Assembly (NCBI GenBank): GCA_002316315.1
Contig: DCDG01000043.1
Location: 1-64,000, forward strand
Length of the DNA: 64,000 nucleotides
Source: Candidatus Aminicenantes bacterium UBA1061
GTDB lineage: Bacteria > Acidobacteriota > Aminicenantia > Aminicenantales > Saccharicenantaceae
Direction of reading: 5' to 3'
This document shows positions 37,635-46,752 of this stretch, one piece after another; position 1 is the stretch's first letter, and the number at the start of each line of letters is the position of its first letter. Both the position numbers and the translations under genes were made by a program. A model generated the notes under the pieces. That model was given only the letters and a program-made list of their open reading frames with translations. It was not told the DNA's origin and searched no databases.

Positions 37635-40600
37635 TCAGGCAAAGGCCTGACAATAGGCCAGCCAGTCATTCTCTTCCATCAGGTCGCTGAAAAGCGGTGG
37701 GGGCGAGGCGCCAAATTCTCTTTCGACATGCAGAGTTACCTTTGTACTGAAAAATAAGAGTTTGATTTTGACTGTGAGCGAAGCCTGACCCCAGACTTTA
37801 TTTTCTAGTTCCTCATAGTTAAGCTCAAGATAGAATTCAGCTGAAATGCTGATCAGACCCAGGACATCAAGTTCTCCTGTACAGCGCACATAACCTGAAA
37901 TAGCAACGGCATTTTCTTCATATCTGAAATAGATTCCAGCCATTAAAGCCATTCCGCCGCTGGCCACCCCTAAATTCATTGCAAAACTACCACCAAACTC
38001 AAGTGAGCCTTCCACCAGCTTAATACCGTTCGGCTCCAGGACCAGGGAGAAAAATCCACCACCACCAAACATCGCTACTGTCACCAGGAAGCGATTGCTT
38101 TTATCATTAAAGGCAAACTTCAGAGAAACCGGTTCCCCCGTAAAAGGTAAGCTGATTTCACCGCCGAATTTGAGATTTTGCAGGCTAAAGACGCCAAAAC
38201 CAACATCAGGTACTGAAAGAGAATAACCCAGCCTAACTCCTTCCGGTTCAACCTTAACCACGGGCTTCCCGCCAAATCCCGACCGGCTGCCGAAGTTACC
38301 AGGGAGTGGAATTGCCTTGAGAAGACCTTCGATGAATTTAAAAGGACCACTGAATTCCAGAGAAGCAATTTCCGGGTTAACGTCTGGTTTCTGTCCATTC
38401 TGGGCGGTAAAGGTAAAGCGAGAGAATTTGACCCGGACAAAAGTCTTGATATCTTTAATCAAGTCCAGCGTAAAATCAGTTAATTCACCCTTGACCTGAT
38501 AAGTTGCTTCTTTCCCATTGAAATAGGATACTGCTTCGACATTCAGGGTGAGTCTGGATTTAGATCTGTCGCGGCTGGCTATGAAAATAGAAAAGTCATG
38601 CAGACCTGGTGTCCACTTAAGAAAAGTTTTGACTCCAACCGGCAGTTGACCACTACCTTCAAAGACCGGCTCGGTTTTAATTTTGAGAGCCGGAGACAAA
38701 TCTCCGGCCAGCTGCTGCCCTTTGTCAAGAGCGTCTTTTACTGGACTGGCAAAATCTTCGACCTTATCAACCACATCTTTGAGCAAAATGCCGCCCAGTA
38801 TTTTGGCCTTACTGTCAAAGAATTTTTCCGGATAGAATTTACCTTCAACCGCCTCCTTTAGAGCTTCCTTTATATCCTTCTCATCCAGAACTTTCCGGTC
38901 AGCGTCTGCTCGTGGGCCAGAAGACCAATCGGGCTGTGGTTCAGAAGAAGCAGAACCAATCTGTCCACCCACCGGGCCCAGGATTCTGGACAGCCCGACC
39001 AGATAAAAATTCGGCGTAGCCAGACCGCCTGATTTCTCTGCCCGACCGCCAGCTGTAAAATCCAGCAACGGTGGCTTTTCGAGAATCTGGATAAAAATCT
39101 CCCCTTTATTAGCTGAAGGGTTGAAACCATCTTGGATATAAGTCTCGGCGAACCTGACAGTGGTCCGGCCCAAATCCAGCAGGTTTTTTAGAGCCGGAAT
39201 GGCTATAACCGCCCTGTCCATAGCCGGGAAACACATGGGCTGATCGGCCAGCTCAAAAGCCTGTTTGGATCCAGCCTGGACAGCTTCTCTCAACTCGAAA
39301 GTCATAGACTCGGTTTCAAAGGTGGTATCTTTTTCCATCCGCTCTTCAGCCAGAGATAGACTCTGCCCGCGAAGGTCAGGTTTTCTTCTTTTAACTGCCT
39401 CTTCATCCTCAGAATTATAAACTCCGGCTAGGGACTTTAGGCTGGTCGCATCAAAGGCGTATCGATTGTCAATAAACATCATCGGCAGCTGAAACTCAAT
39501 TTCATGACCTTCAACATCAATTGCCGTGACCTGAAACTGAAAGTCTTTTTTGCCGACTCTTGGCCAGAAAGCCTTCTGGCCCGAATTGGAAAGAACCTGG
39601 CTATCTTCAGGGTGGTCGAGAGGTGGCGTCTGGAGACTGGTAATTTTAACCAGCCGAAATGGTATTTCCCGACCTTCGTTGGGCTGAAAAGGAGCAGGAA
39701 AGGTCTTCTCCGGCTGGCTGACCACAATATACATTTTCTGCAGGAGGTAGGCAAAATTCTGACCATCTGAGGCCTTATAAAATTTTCTCTCAGTTACCTT
39801 AACAAGGGAGGCTCGATGACCGAAAGGCAGCAGATAGCCCTTATAGACAACCCGGACATAATGATCCCGACCCATTGTCGCCAGGTGTTGCCAGGTAACT
39901 ACTGATAGAGGTGAAACCGGAGACCAGTTACCTATCGAATCAAGCCAGGCCCCGAGAGGGCTGAGCATCATTCTGTTAACCCGGATAGGCTGCGGTTCGT
40001 ATGGACTCTGGTCAGGTTTTTTTAGTGTAAAATTACTGCTGAGGTGAACGATCTGGTGACGATCATCAGCGGTCAGGGGCAGACGGACTTCCTCTGATGA
40101 AGAAGGGCCGGTCAAATTATTCAGATCTACATCTGGCGACCAGACCGCTCTCAGGGCTAAATAAGGATTATCTGATTCACTTATCGAGCCATCGGGATTT
40201 AGAGCTGCCAGTCTCGTATGCCAGAGCTCTGTCCAGCCATTAATCGAAACAGGCTTAACCGCATGAACCCAGATATTGTAGACATTTGGTGACAGGATGA
40301 GCCGGTAAGGCATCTCGATCGCCGTCTGATATTTTTCTGGCGGTGCCGGCTTCAGGCGTGATCTGACCAGTCGACTGTATTCTGTCTGGGCAAGTTGGTA
40401 TTTTTGCAGATAAAGATTCTGACCAGATAGACCGGTGAAGATAAAGGGAGACCTGGAGACAGCGGTCGAAGTGCCTTTCCTGGGCACAGCAGTTCGTCCC
40501 GGTGCTGGTCCGGGAACGGCTGGTGGTAGAGCCGCCATGACCAAGCTAGGCTGATAAAGATGCCACGCCAAGAGAGATTCCAGAGTCAGAGGAATTTCAT

Positions 40601-41069
40601 TCATTTCGTCCGGAATAATGAAGCTCAGCTGGGTTGGCCCCGATATTCTTGAAAAAACAGGAGGAGGTTTGGGCGGCTCTGGCTGACGGCTATCTTTTAG
40701 TTCTGGAGTCGTCTCATAGAAAGCTTCTTCTGCCAGACTCTGTGGTGGGAAATGAACAATCATATAAGCGGGCTGCTGGCGATTTTCCTTGACCAGATGA
40801 GGTCTCGGTAAGTTGACCAGGCGGAAGTTGATAAACTCAAAGTCGAGGCAGAGCAGATCATCCGGTCTTAGAAGATTAAATATCAGTCCCGTCCGGGGTA
40901 TTTCAATTTTTGCCTGGGGGAGTATTTTTTTCTGAACTTCTTTAAGCTGTCCCACAAGAGGAGCAGCTCCAAGTATCCCCGCATAGGATAAAAATTTTCT
41001 TCTGGTTATAGCCGGTTTTTTTGATTCCGCACCTTCCTTGTTAGGCTTCCCTGGATGAGAATCAGACAT
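37635..41069 (-). CDS. Giant Tat-signal protein of unknown function (first gene of a pair)
   Basis: The 1144-aa product begins with a twin-arginine signal: ITRRKFLSYAGILGAAPLVG (residues 21-40). The mature part has a long N-terminal beta/loop region. A middle section (about 740-800) is acidic and helix-prone. The C-terminal third consists of short alternating-hydrophobic, Gly-rich strands (about 920-1120, such as GGGGFFSLVLEP and GGSFAMNLG), like a beta-solenoid or barrel. It is predicted to fold in the cytoplasm and be exported by Tat. GAGGAGGG precedes ATG 41069 and a strong promoter lies 120 nt upstream. No enzyme motif recognised. Confidence 0.8.
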   Translation of the reverse strand: MSDSHPGKPNKEGAESKKPAITRRKFLSYAGILGAAPLVGQLKEVQKKILPQAKIEIPRTGLIFNLLRPDDLLCLDFEFINFRLVNLPRPHLVKENRQQPAYMIVHFPPQSLAEEAFYETTPELKDSRQPEPPKPPPVFSRISGPTQLSFIIPDEMNEIPLTLESLLAWHLYQPSLVMAALPPAVPGPAPGRTAVPRKGTSTAVSRSPFIFTGLSGQNLYLQKYQLAQTEYSRLVRSRLKPAPPEKYQTAIEMPYRLILSPNVYNIWVHAVKPVSINGWTELWHTRLAALNPDGSISESDNPYLALRAVWSPDVDLNNLTGPSSSEEVRLPLTADDRHQIVHLSSNFTLKKPDQSPYEPQPIRVNRMMLSPLGAWLDSIGNWSPVSPLSVVTWQHLATMGRDHYVRVVYKGYLLPFGHRASLVKVTERKFYKASDGQNFAYLLQKMYIVVSQPEKTFPAPFQPNEGREIPFRLVKITSLQTPPLDHPEDSQVLSNSGQKAFWPRVGKKDFQFQVTAIDVEGHEIEFQLPMMFIDNRYAFDATSLKSLAGVYNSEDEEAVKRRKPDLRGQSLSLAEERMEKDTTFETESMTFELREAVQAGSKQAFELADQPMCFPAMDRAVIAIPALKNLLDLGRTTVRFAETYIQDGFNPSANKGEIFIQILEKPPLLDFTAGGRAEKSGGLATPNFYLVGLSRILGPVGGQIGSASSEPQPDWSSGPRADADRKVLDEKDIKEALKEAVEGKFYPEKFFDSKAKILGGILLKDVVDKVEDFASPVKDALDKGQQLAGDLSPALKIKTEPVFEGSGQLPVGVKTFLKWTPGLHDFSIFIASRDRSKSRLTLNVEAVSYFNGKEATYQVKGELTDFTLDLIKDIKTFVRVKFSRFTFTAQNGQKPDVNPEIASLEFSGPFKFIEGLLKAIPLPGNFGSRSGFGGKPVVKVEPEGVRLGYSLSVPDVGFGVFSLQNLKFGGEISLPFTGEPVSLKFAFNDKSNRFLVTVAMFGGGGFFSLVLEPNGIKLVEGSLEFGGSFAMNLGVASGGMALMAGIYFRYEENAVAISGYVRCTGELDVLGLISISAEFYLELNYEELENKVWGQASLTVKIKLLFFSTKVTLHVEREFGASPPPLFSDLMEENDWLAYCQAFA

Positions 41070-41188
41070 CTTGCCCTCCTCTTCAGAAAAGCAGACTAAG
41101 TCTCTATCCTTTTAGATGTTGGTGACTTAGTATTATGACCACCCCTTGCTGCAGCCGTTACTCTGCATTTAAATTAGTCTCTGGCTTT

Positions 41189-41216
41189 TTTATATTTATA
41201 TCCTGATAAAAGTCAA
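41189..41216 (-). promoter_or_regulatory. Sigma-70 promoter of the giant-protein pair
   Basis: TTGACT (41211-41216), 16-nt spacer, TATAAA (41189-41194). Predicted start about 41182, giving a 113-nt leader before ATG 41069. Confidence 0.7.
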
Positions 41217-41270
41217 GTTAATTTTTTGTTTTCATTTTTTAATTTGTCTCTTTTAGATAGTTCTGTTATT

Positions 41271-41276
41271 TATAAT
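41271..41276 (+). promoter_or_regulatory. Candidate -10 box for a leaderless transcript
   Basis: A perfect TATAAT ends 7 nt before the ATG at 41284, which has no Shine-Dalgarno sequence. The -35 region is weak (TTGTCT is 21 nt upstream). Confidence 0.4.
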
Positions 41277-41283
41277 TAATATA

Positions 41284-43302
41284 ATGACTCAGAAGCCACG
41301 GCAGACAGGTTTTACGCCTCTCCTCATTGGTCCTTTAAGTGCCTTTCTAAGTGGAGTCTTTCTGGGTGAATGGAATGTTCTTCTAGAGATTGTGAAGGGG
41401 AAATCAATTTTCGATTTCTCGGACCTGGCCGGTATTTCCATCTGGCATGGTCTGCTCTGGCTGGTCATTGGACTGGTCGCCGCTCTGGTCTGGGTTATCT
41501 GGCACAAACTCAGGAGAAGACCAGAAAGAATAAATTTCTTAGCCTGGTTTATTGTCTTCAGCTATTTTGCTGCCTGGGTCCTTGGACAGGGATTTATTAA
41601 TACATATATTTTTGCCGGTATCTTGAATCGGTCTGCTATCATCATAAACATTATATTTTTCAGCCTGGCCATAATCGGTCTGATACTGCTCTCACGGTTA
41701 TTCAAGAAAAAGGCACCGTCCTTTAATCTTTTTTGGAAAAGCTATTTTGCTATTCACCTGGCTGTTCTCCTGGCCGGGTTGGTCATGTTTCTGAATCCTG
41801 TCGATGTTCGTAAACACATGTTAATGAATGAACAGCCAGTGTCACAGCAGGTTCCCGAGCAGTCATTTAAAAATGTTATTCTGGTCATCTGGGATGCAGC
41901 CAGAGCAGATCATTTAAGCTGCTATGGTTATCCCTTGAAGACCTCCCCTTTTCTGGATGGCCTGGCCAGCCGGGGAATAATATTTGAGCAGGCTGTAGCC
42001 GCTTCTTCTCATACCGTTGAATCTATAGCCTCTCTGCTTTCCTCCACCCTGCCTACTTCCCACCAGATGAACGACATTACTTCTTATCTCCCTTCCGATC
42101 TGATCATTATCCCTCAGGTTTTTAAGGCTACAGGCTACAATACAGCTGCTTTTTCTTTTAATCCATATTTTTCACCTGCTTATGGATACAATAAAGGGCT
42201 TGATCGCTTTTTTGCCCCTGGCGATTTTTCTATAAAAGCTTACAAAACGATTTTTGGCCATATCCTTGACCGGTCTACTCGCCTGCCTGCCGTCAGCCAG
42301 CTGATCAGTCCAGTCTACCTACTGAGTCAGAAGCTTGCCACTCTTAGCTTTGGCGCAACAGAACTGGTCTCGACTGACCCGGAGACAATGACCATCAGGA
42401 TGATCAACTGGATTAAAAATCATGCCCAGAAGCCTTTTTTCCTTTTAGCTCACCTGGAAGGCGGGCATACTCCTTATCTGTCCCCGACTTCCTTCTTAAA
42501 AAAGTTCTGGCCGGAAGAAAACCTGTCGGAGACCGAAAGCTGGCCAACCACCTTTCCTCAAAGCCTGGGTTTGTTTCTACCTTTTAGAGAAGGCCCGGCT
42601 GTGGCTGAAACCGACAGGCAAAAAATGATAGCTCTTTATGACGCTAAAATTCTTTATCATGATTACTGGCTTGGCCAGCTAGTCAAATTTCTACGGGCCG
42701 AAAACAGATTAAAAGATACACTTTTGATAGTCACTGCTGATCACGGAGAAGAATTCTTTGATCATTATGGCTGGGGACATGGACATTCCCTTCATCAAGA
42801 ACTAATTCAAGTTCCCCTCATCATGTTTGGAGAAGGCTTTTTACCAGCTGGCTTTAAGGTCAAAAAACCAGTCTCCCTGTTAGATTTATTTCCAACCTTA
42901 TTTTCCCTGTCAGGCCTGCATGAAATACTCACTCTGCCCTACCCTCTGGAAGGAGAAGACCTGAGCCGCGCTCTCCGCCAGGAAAGAGAACCAGACAAAA
43001 AAGAACCTATCTGTTCAGAGCTCACTCAGGGTTCACAAAGGGCCCGGTCTCTGATTGATTTTCCCTGGAAGATCATCCATTCAGTTTTTGGTTCAGAAGA
43101 AGCGACGGAGCTTTATAATTTAGAAGATGACCCTCAAGAAAAAAGCGATGTGTCCACCACTTATCCTGAAGAAAAAGAGCGTTTGCTAGTATCTCTCCAG
43201 AAGATAATTAGCCTGGCAGAAGAAAAGGTGTTTAGAAGTCAGCGCCGCTGGCTCAGCCCGGCTGAAAAAGAAAAGCTTAGATCCCTCGGTTACATTGATT
43301 GA
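41284..43302 (+). CDS. Polytopic membrane sulfatase-fold enzyme (phosphotransferase-like)
   Basis: This 672-aa protein has about five N-terminal membrane helices (to about 172) and then a periplasmic alkaline-phosphatase-superfamily domain (about 195-640). Metal-site motifs are IWDAARADH (D204, D209) and VTADHGEEFFDH. The nucleophile region reads S-H-T-V-E-S-I-A-S-L-L-S-S, so Thr244 sits where sulfatases have Cys/Ser. The topology and Thr recall phosphoethanolamine or phosphoglycerol transferases, while the C-terminal LRSLGYID is the same tag seen at the end of the sulfatase domain of the protein at 2309-4723. It may modify lipids or envelope glycans. Convergent with a CDP-alcohol phosphatidyltransferase. 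Confidence 0.82.
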   Translation: MTQKPRQTGFTPLLIGPLSAFLSGVFLGEWNVLLEIVKGKSIFDFSDLAGISIWHGLLWLVIGLVAALVWVIWHKLRRRPERINFLAWFIVFSYFAAWVLGQGFINTYIFAGILNRSAIIINIIFFSLAIIGLILLSRLFKKKAPSFNLFWKSYFAIHLAVLLAGLVMFLNPVDVRKHMLMNEQPVSQQVPEQSFKNVILVIWDAARADHLSCYGYPLKTSPFLDGLASRGIIFEQAVAASSHTVESIASLLSSTLPTSHQMNDITSYLPSDLIIIPQVFKATGYNTAAFSFNPYFSPAYGYNKGLDRFFAPGDFSIKAYKTIFGHILDRSTRLPAVSQLISPVYLLSQKLATLSFGATELVSTDPETMTIRMINWIKNHAQKPFFLLAHLEGGHTPYLSPTSFLKKFWPEENLSETESWPTTFPQSLGLFLPFREGPAVAETDRQKMIALYDAKILYHDYWLGQLVKFLRAENRLKDTLLIVTADHGEEFFDHYGWGHGHSLHQELIQVPLIMFGEGFLPAGFKVKKPVSLLDLFPTLFSLSGLHEILTLPYPLEGEDLSRALRQEREPDKKEPICSELTQGSQRARSLIDFPWKIIHSVFGSEEATELYNLEDDPQEKSDVSTTYPEEKERLLVSLQKIISLAEEKVFRSQRRWLSPAEKEKLRSLGYID

Positions 43303-43431
43303 TAGGAAAACAGCCTAGCTGGCCAGGCCTGGATCCGAATTCAGACGGCCGGTAAAACGAGCCCGATAAAAAAGATCCGGCCGGGTGATAAATCTTATAT
43401 TCTTTGCCGCAACTGGAAATCTTTACCTGAT

Positions 43432-44025
43432 TTATTTGGCTTGTCTAGCCAGGCTTTCCTTTTTTCTCAACAGAAATATGGAATAGAGTTTCACTCCCAT
43501 CAGTCCAGCGGTCAGGATGAGCGTTACCGGCCACCAGCCCGGTAAAAGGATAAGCAGAAGAGGAATAACGGTTGAATTAATGAACTTACCTGACTGACTG
43601 AAATTAAGCCTGTAGACTTTTTGATCAACCAGATAAAAAAAATCAATTGATATTATATCAAACTTGATGAATTGATAGCTCAGATAAAAGTCAACAAAAG
43701 CAAAGTTCATGATATATAGAGTTACGGGCAAGGCCAGCCCGGGATGGAAAAAAATGAAGTTGATAAAGAAAAAGAGGCTTTCGATTCTATCGGCGATAAT
43801 ATCAATTTCTGCCCCGATGATTGTTCTCTGCTGGAAAGTTCTTGCCCAGAAGCCATCCAACCAGTCGCCCAGCCAGTGAATGCCAAGCCCGAGATAGTTG
43901 TAAAGTTCTAGATGGTAGATAGCGGCCAGGCAGAAGAAAATAAGTGAAGTCACCAGGCGCAGAAGCGTAATCAGATTGGCTCCACTAGCCAGACTCTCCG
44001 GCTTGGCCGATTTGAATATGGCCAT
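43432..44025 (-). CDS. CDP-alcohol phosphatidyltransferase
   Basis: The product is 197 aa from ATG 44025 (AGG 9 nt upstream; the GTG at 44031 is too close to it). This inner-membrane enzyme has the complete family motif D-x2-D-G-x2-A-R-x8-G-x3-D-x3-D: GDWLDGFWAR, then IIGAEIDIIAD. It transfers a phosphatidyl group from a CDP-lipid to an alcohol such as glycerol-3-phosphate, serine or inositol phosphate. Substrate is not readable. Several residues are aromatic (the IDFFYL segment), and the protein is slightly unusual in lacking the long N-terminus of PgsA. Confidence 0.85.
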   Translation of the reverse strand: MAIFKSAKPESLASGANLITLLRLVTSLIFFCLAAIYHLELYNYLGLGIHWLGDWLDGFWARTFQQRTIIGAEIDIIADRIESLFFFINFIFFHPGLALPVTLYIMNFAFVDFYLSYQFIKFDIISIDFFYLVDQKVYRLNFSQSGKFINSTVIPLLLILLPGWWPVTLILTAGLMGVKLYSIFLLRKKESLARQAK

Positions 44026-44096
44026 ACTCACTAACCTATTCTTCTTTGTCTGACGGCGATGTAAATCTTTACCACCACTTGTTCTGACTTTTGCTT

Positions 44097-44124
44097 ATTG
44101 TAACAGATACAGTCCAGATTACAA
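44097..44124 (-). promoter_or_regulatory. Sigma-70 promoter of the CDP-alcohol phosphatidyltransferase at 43432-44025
   Basis: TTGTAA (44119-44124), 16-nt spacer, TACAAT (44097-44102). Leader of about 65 nt. Confidence 0.55.
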
Positions 44125-44166
44125 AAGCAATTCTGGGCTGAATAAAATATTATTGGCAAAGAAAAC

Positions 44167-44340
44167 ATGGGCTGGATTATGACGACTTTGCTGGGCATTG
44201 CTGGTTCATTTTTATCCACTTATCTGGGTCAGTTTCTGAAAATTTATGAGCCAGGAGAGACAGCCGGCTTTATTGGGGCCATAATCGGAGCTCTAATCAT
44301 TCTTTTCATCATCAGCCTTTTCAGGAGAAAGACCCGCTAA
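44167..44340 (+). CDS. Small GlsB/YeaQ/YmgE-like membrane protein
   Basis: A 57-aa protein with two hydrophobic stretches. The first reads IMTTLLGIAGSFLSTYLGQF, and the second is GFIGAIIGALIILFIISLF with a basic end (RRKTR). The pattern, including the G-F-I-G turn, is that of the GlsB/YeaQ/YmgE stress-response membrane family, here without the extra N-terminal helix many members have. An in-frame stop lies 24 nt upstream, so the start must be at or near ATG 44167. No ribosome site; TATTAT lies 13 nt upstream. Integral inner-membrane protein of unknown biochemical role. Confidence 0.75.
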   Translation: MGWIMTTLLGIAGSFLSTYLGQFLKIYEPGETAGFIGAIIGALIILFIISLFRRKTR

Positions 44341-44523
44341 TCAACTCAAGGCTTGCCTTTGCTTGCCAGTGAGTTCCCGCTACCGCTTGAGTATTCGAGA
44401 CTTGGAAAGGCGGGAATTTCTGGTCATAAACCGTGAAGGTAAGAGGTAATTCGCCCGAAAGCTATTTTATTTACGACAAGTCGCTTAAATTTTTCTGGAT
44501 TATAAAATGAAACCTAATTAGAA

Positions 44524-44529
44524 TAGAAT
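44524..44529 (+). promoter_or_regulatory. Candidate -10 box for the DUF6599 gene
   Basis: TAGAAT ends 5 nt before ATG 44535; an overlapping copy starts at 44519. No good -35 is seen. This suggests a leaderless start, although AGGA overlaps the ATG. Confidence 0.3.
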
Positions 44530-44534
44530 CAGGA

Positions 44535-45554
44535 ATGAGGAGTCATCATATATATAACTTGTGTATTGGCTCTGGCCTATTCGTTCTCTTAATTTCTTTA
44601 TGTCTATTTTCGACCTGTGCGAGAGGAGTTCCAGACATGAACAGTAGTCAGGAGATTAATCTGCCTGAAACAATTGACGGCTGGAAGGCGATAGAGCCTC
44701 CCCTTAATATTGACCGGAACAGCATCTTTGATTATATGAATGGCGGTGGCGAGCTTTACCTGGCCTATAAATTTGGCAGCCTCCTTGTCTACCGTTATAC
44801 CAGAGAAGCTGATGAAGAGCTTCTGGTAGAAATATATCAGATGGAAAATCCTGACGAGGCTTTCGGTTTGCTGTCCCTTGACTGGACAGGCGAACCGGTA
44901 AGCTTACATCCTTCAAGCTTACCACCGACTGAAAATCCGGTCTGTCCCGGTTATACTGCTCTCTATGGGGAGGGGCTGCTACGCGCCCGGACCGACAGCC
45001 TTTATCTGCGAATACTCGCTTCCAGGGAAACACCCGATGTTAGAGAGACAATTCTAAAACTGGCAAAAAGTATAGCAGGGGAAAACCAGGCTCAGTCCTT
45101 ACCGGCTATACTTGGGGTTATTAACCCCTCAGCCGAATCTGGCTGGAAAATACGCCGTGATAGAACTTCCTACTTTCATTCACACCTCGTTTTAAACTCT
45201 CTTTTTTATCTCAGCCATGAAAATATTCTAAATTTGAATCACTCCACTGAAGGCTTATTGGTTTGCTTTGAAAAAAAGGATGGCCAGCCCCGAGGACCGC
45301 TGGCTAAACTTTTTGCCCTGTTCTACCCTGATGCCCAGGCCGCTCTGGCTGCTGTCAAGTCCTTCTTTCAGTCTTATTTACCAGAGAAGGCGGAGCTGAT
45401 TGACATCAGCTCGGCCCGGGAAAAAACAGGCAGTACCAGGGTTGAAGATGGCTGGCTTGGCTGGAGACTATCAAACAATTATCTGGCTCTGGTCTTTGAA
45501 TGCCCGGACCAGGAATCCGTAGCTGAGCTTTTGAGTCAGATAAAATTCCCCTGA
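44535..45554 (+). CDS. DUF6599-type lipoprotein
   Basis: This 339-aa protein has a lipoprotein signal (LFSTC near residue 27). The mature domain carries the family phrase FDYMNGGGELYLAYKF (about 65-80), which I associate with DUF6599, a family of unknown function common in Acidobacteriota-type genomes. The rest is a mixed alpha/beta domain with no catalytic motif. The gene is followed 44 nt later by the Tat DUF362-like gene, so the two are likely one operon and act in the periplasm or at the membrane. Confidence 0.75.
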   Translation: MRSHHIYNLCIGSGLFVLLISLCLFSTCARGVPDMNSSQEINLPETIDGWKAIEPPLNIDRNSIFDYMNGGGELYLAYKFGSLLVYRYTREADEELLVEIYQMENPDEAFGLLSLDWTGEPVSLHPSSLPPTENPVCPGYTALYGEGLLRARTDSLYLRILASRETPDVRETILKLAKSIAGENQAQSLPAILGVINPSAESGWKIRRDRTSYFHSHLVLNSLFYLSHENILNLNHSTEGLLVCFEKKDGQPRGPLAKLFALFYPDAQAALAAVKSFFQSYLPEKAELIDISSAREKTGSTRVEDGWLGWRLSNNYLALVFECPDQESVAELLSQIKFP

Positions 45555-45598
45555 AGAGGAAATAATTTAAAAGCTCTGGAGTAAGGGAGGGAAGAAAA

Positions 45599-46495
45599 AT
45601 GAAAATTAAAAAGGAGGCCATAACCAGAAGAGACTTCCTGCGCGGCACAGCCGGAACAGCCCTGGGCCTGACTTTGTTACCGAACTGGCTACAGGCCGAC
45701 ATAAAGAAAGAAACGAAACAGGCAACTGGCGAGAAAAGCCTGGTTCTGGTCATCCGTGATGAAAATGTTCTGGATAGCAGCTTTAAAGTTAACAGACAGA
45801 TTTTGTCATCCATGGTAGGACAGATTATGACCAGCCTGACTGGCGAAAAGGAGGTAAACAGGGCCTGGTCAAAGCTCTTCAGCCCCACAGATGTCATCGG
45901 ACTGGTGCCAACCTCGGTGATGAATCCTACCCATAACGAGCTCATTGAAATAATATCAGAATCGCTGGTGGCGGCTGGCATTCCACGGGCCAATATCAGG
46001 CCTGCCCAGGGACGCTCGGTAGAGCTTGGTTCTATTTCTGCTTTGATTTCCCTGCCCGGTTTAAAAGCTCACTGGCTGACCGGTATTGGCACAGTTATAA
46101 AAAATTATATTTTATATTCGGGCACCCCCAGAAATTATCACTATGAAGATAGTACTAAACTTGGCGAGATCTGGCATCTGCCGAAGGTCAAAGGTAAAAC
46201 GAGATTAATAATTGTAGATGCTCTGCGTCCGGTCTGTGATCGAGGGCCACAATTTGATCCAAGATACAGATGGCCCTATAAAGGACTGCTGGCCGGGACT
46301 GATCCGGTCGCCCTCGATGCTGTCGGGTTAAAAATCATTCAGGCCAAAAGAGATGAGTTGAGGGGTGAGCCCTGGCCTATCTCTCCTCCGCCAATTAGCA
46401 TCGAAGCTGCCGATAAAATTTATAAGCTGGGAAACAGCCAGCTAGAGAATATTGATATAAAAACTATGGCTTGGGCTCAGGAGCTGCTGTTTTAA
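45599..46495 (+). CDS. Tat-exported DUF362-like protein
   Basis: This 298-aa protein starts with a twin-arginine signal (ITRRDFLRGTAGTALGLTLL). The mature domain resembles DUF362: an N-terminal half with DVIGLVPTSV, and a C-terminal half with LLAGTDPVALDAVG, the family's most conserved stretch. Many DUF362 proteins carry ferredoxin clusters; this one shows no cysteine cluster. It follows the DUF6599 lipoprotein gene with a GGGAGGGAAG ribosome site. Likely a periplasmic partner; function unknown. Confidence 0.8.
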   Translation: MKIKKEAITRRDFLRGTAGTALGLTLLPNWLQADIKKETKQATGEKSLVLVIRDENVLDSSFKVNRQILSSMVGQIMTSLTGEKEVNRAWSKLFSPTDVIGLVPTSVMNPTHNELIEIISESLVAAGIPRANIRPAQGRSVELGSISALISLPGLKAHWLTGIGTVIKNYILYSGTPRNYHYEDSTKLGEIWHLPKVKGKTRLIIVDALRPVCDRGPQFDPRYRWPYKGLLAGTDPVALDAVGLKIIQAKRDELRGEPWPISPPPISIEAADKIYKLGNSQLENIDIKTMAWAQELLF

Positions 46496-46752
46496 TCAGT
46501 TTCCCCCTCCCCTTGCTGCGGCTTTCAGCTAGACGGGAGATTTTATAGCGGACTCTCTCCACCTATCTTTGGATATAAAAAAGAGTTTATCGGGGATAAT
46601 GACATGATTGGTTTTGGACTCATCGGGAACCGGTCGGTGGATTACAGCTTATAAGATAAGGATAGGGAAAAGTTGGTTCTCAGAGAAATCTTTCCTGAAA
46701 AGCTAATCTTTATAGGACAAATCGATTCATGATAGGATAGATGGATTCTTGC

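Noticed and set aside
43346..43383. CGGCCGG/CCGGCCG inverted repeat between convergent genes as bidirectional terminator
   Set aside because: Long loop (24 nt) and no T-tract on either side.
44341..44534. Possible riboswitch or small RNA upstream of the DUF6599 gene
   Set aside because: I looked for conserved stems and known aptamer signatures and saw only a weak interrupted pairing (GGCGGGAATT with AATTCGCC).
45406..45993. 195-aa minus-strand frame across the DUF6599/DUF362-like junction
   Set aside because: It overlaps two genes with clear signals (lipobox, Tat) on the other strand.
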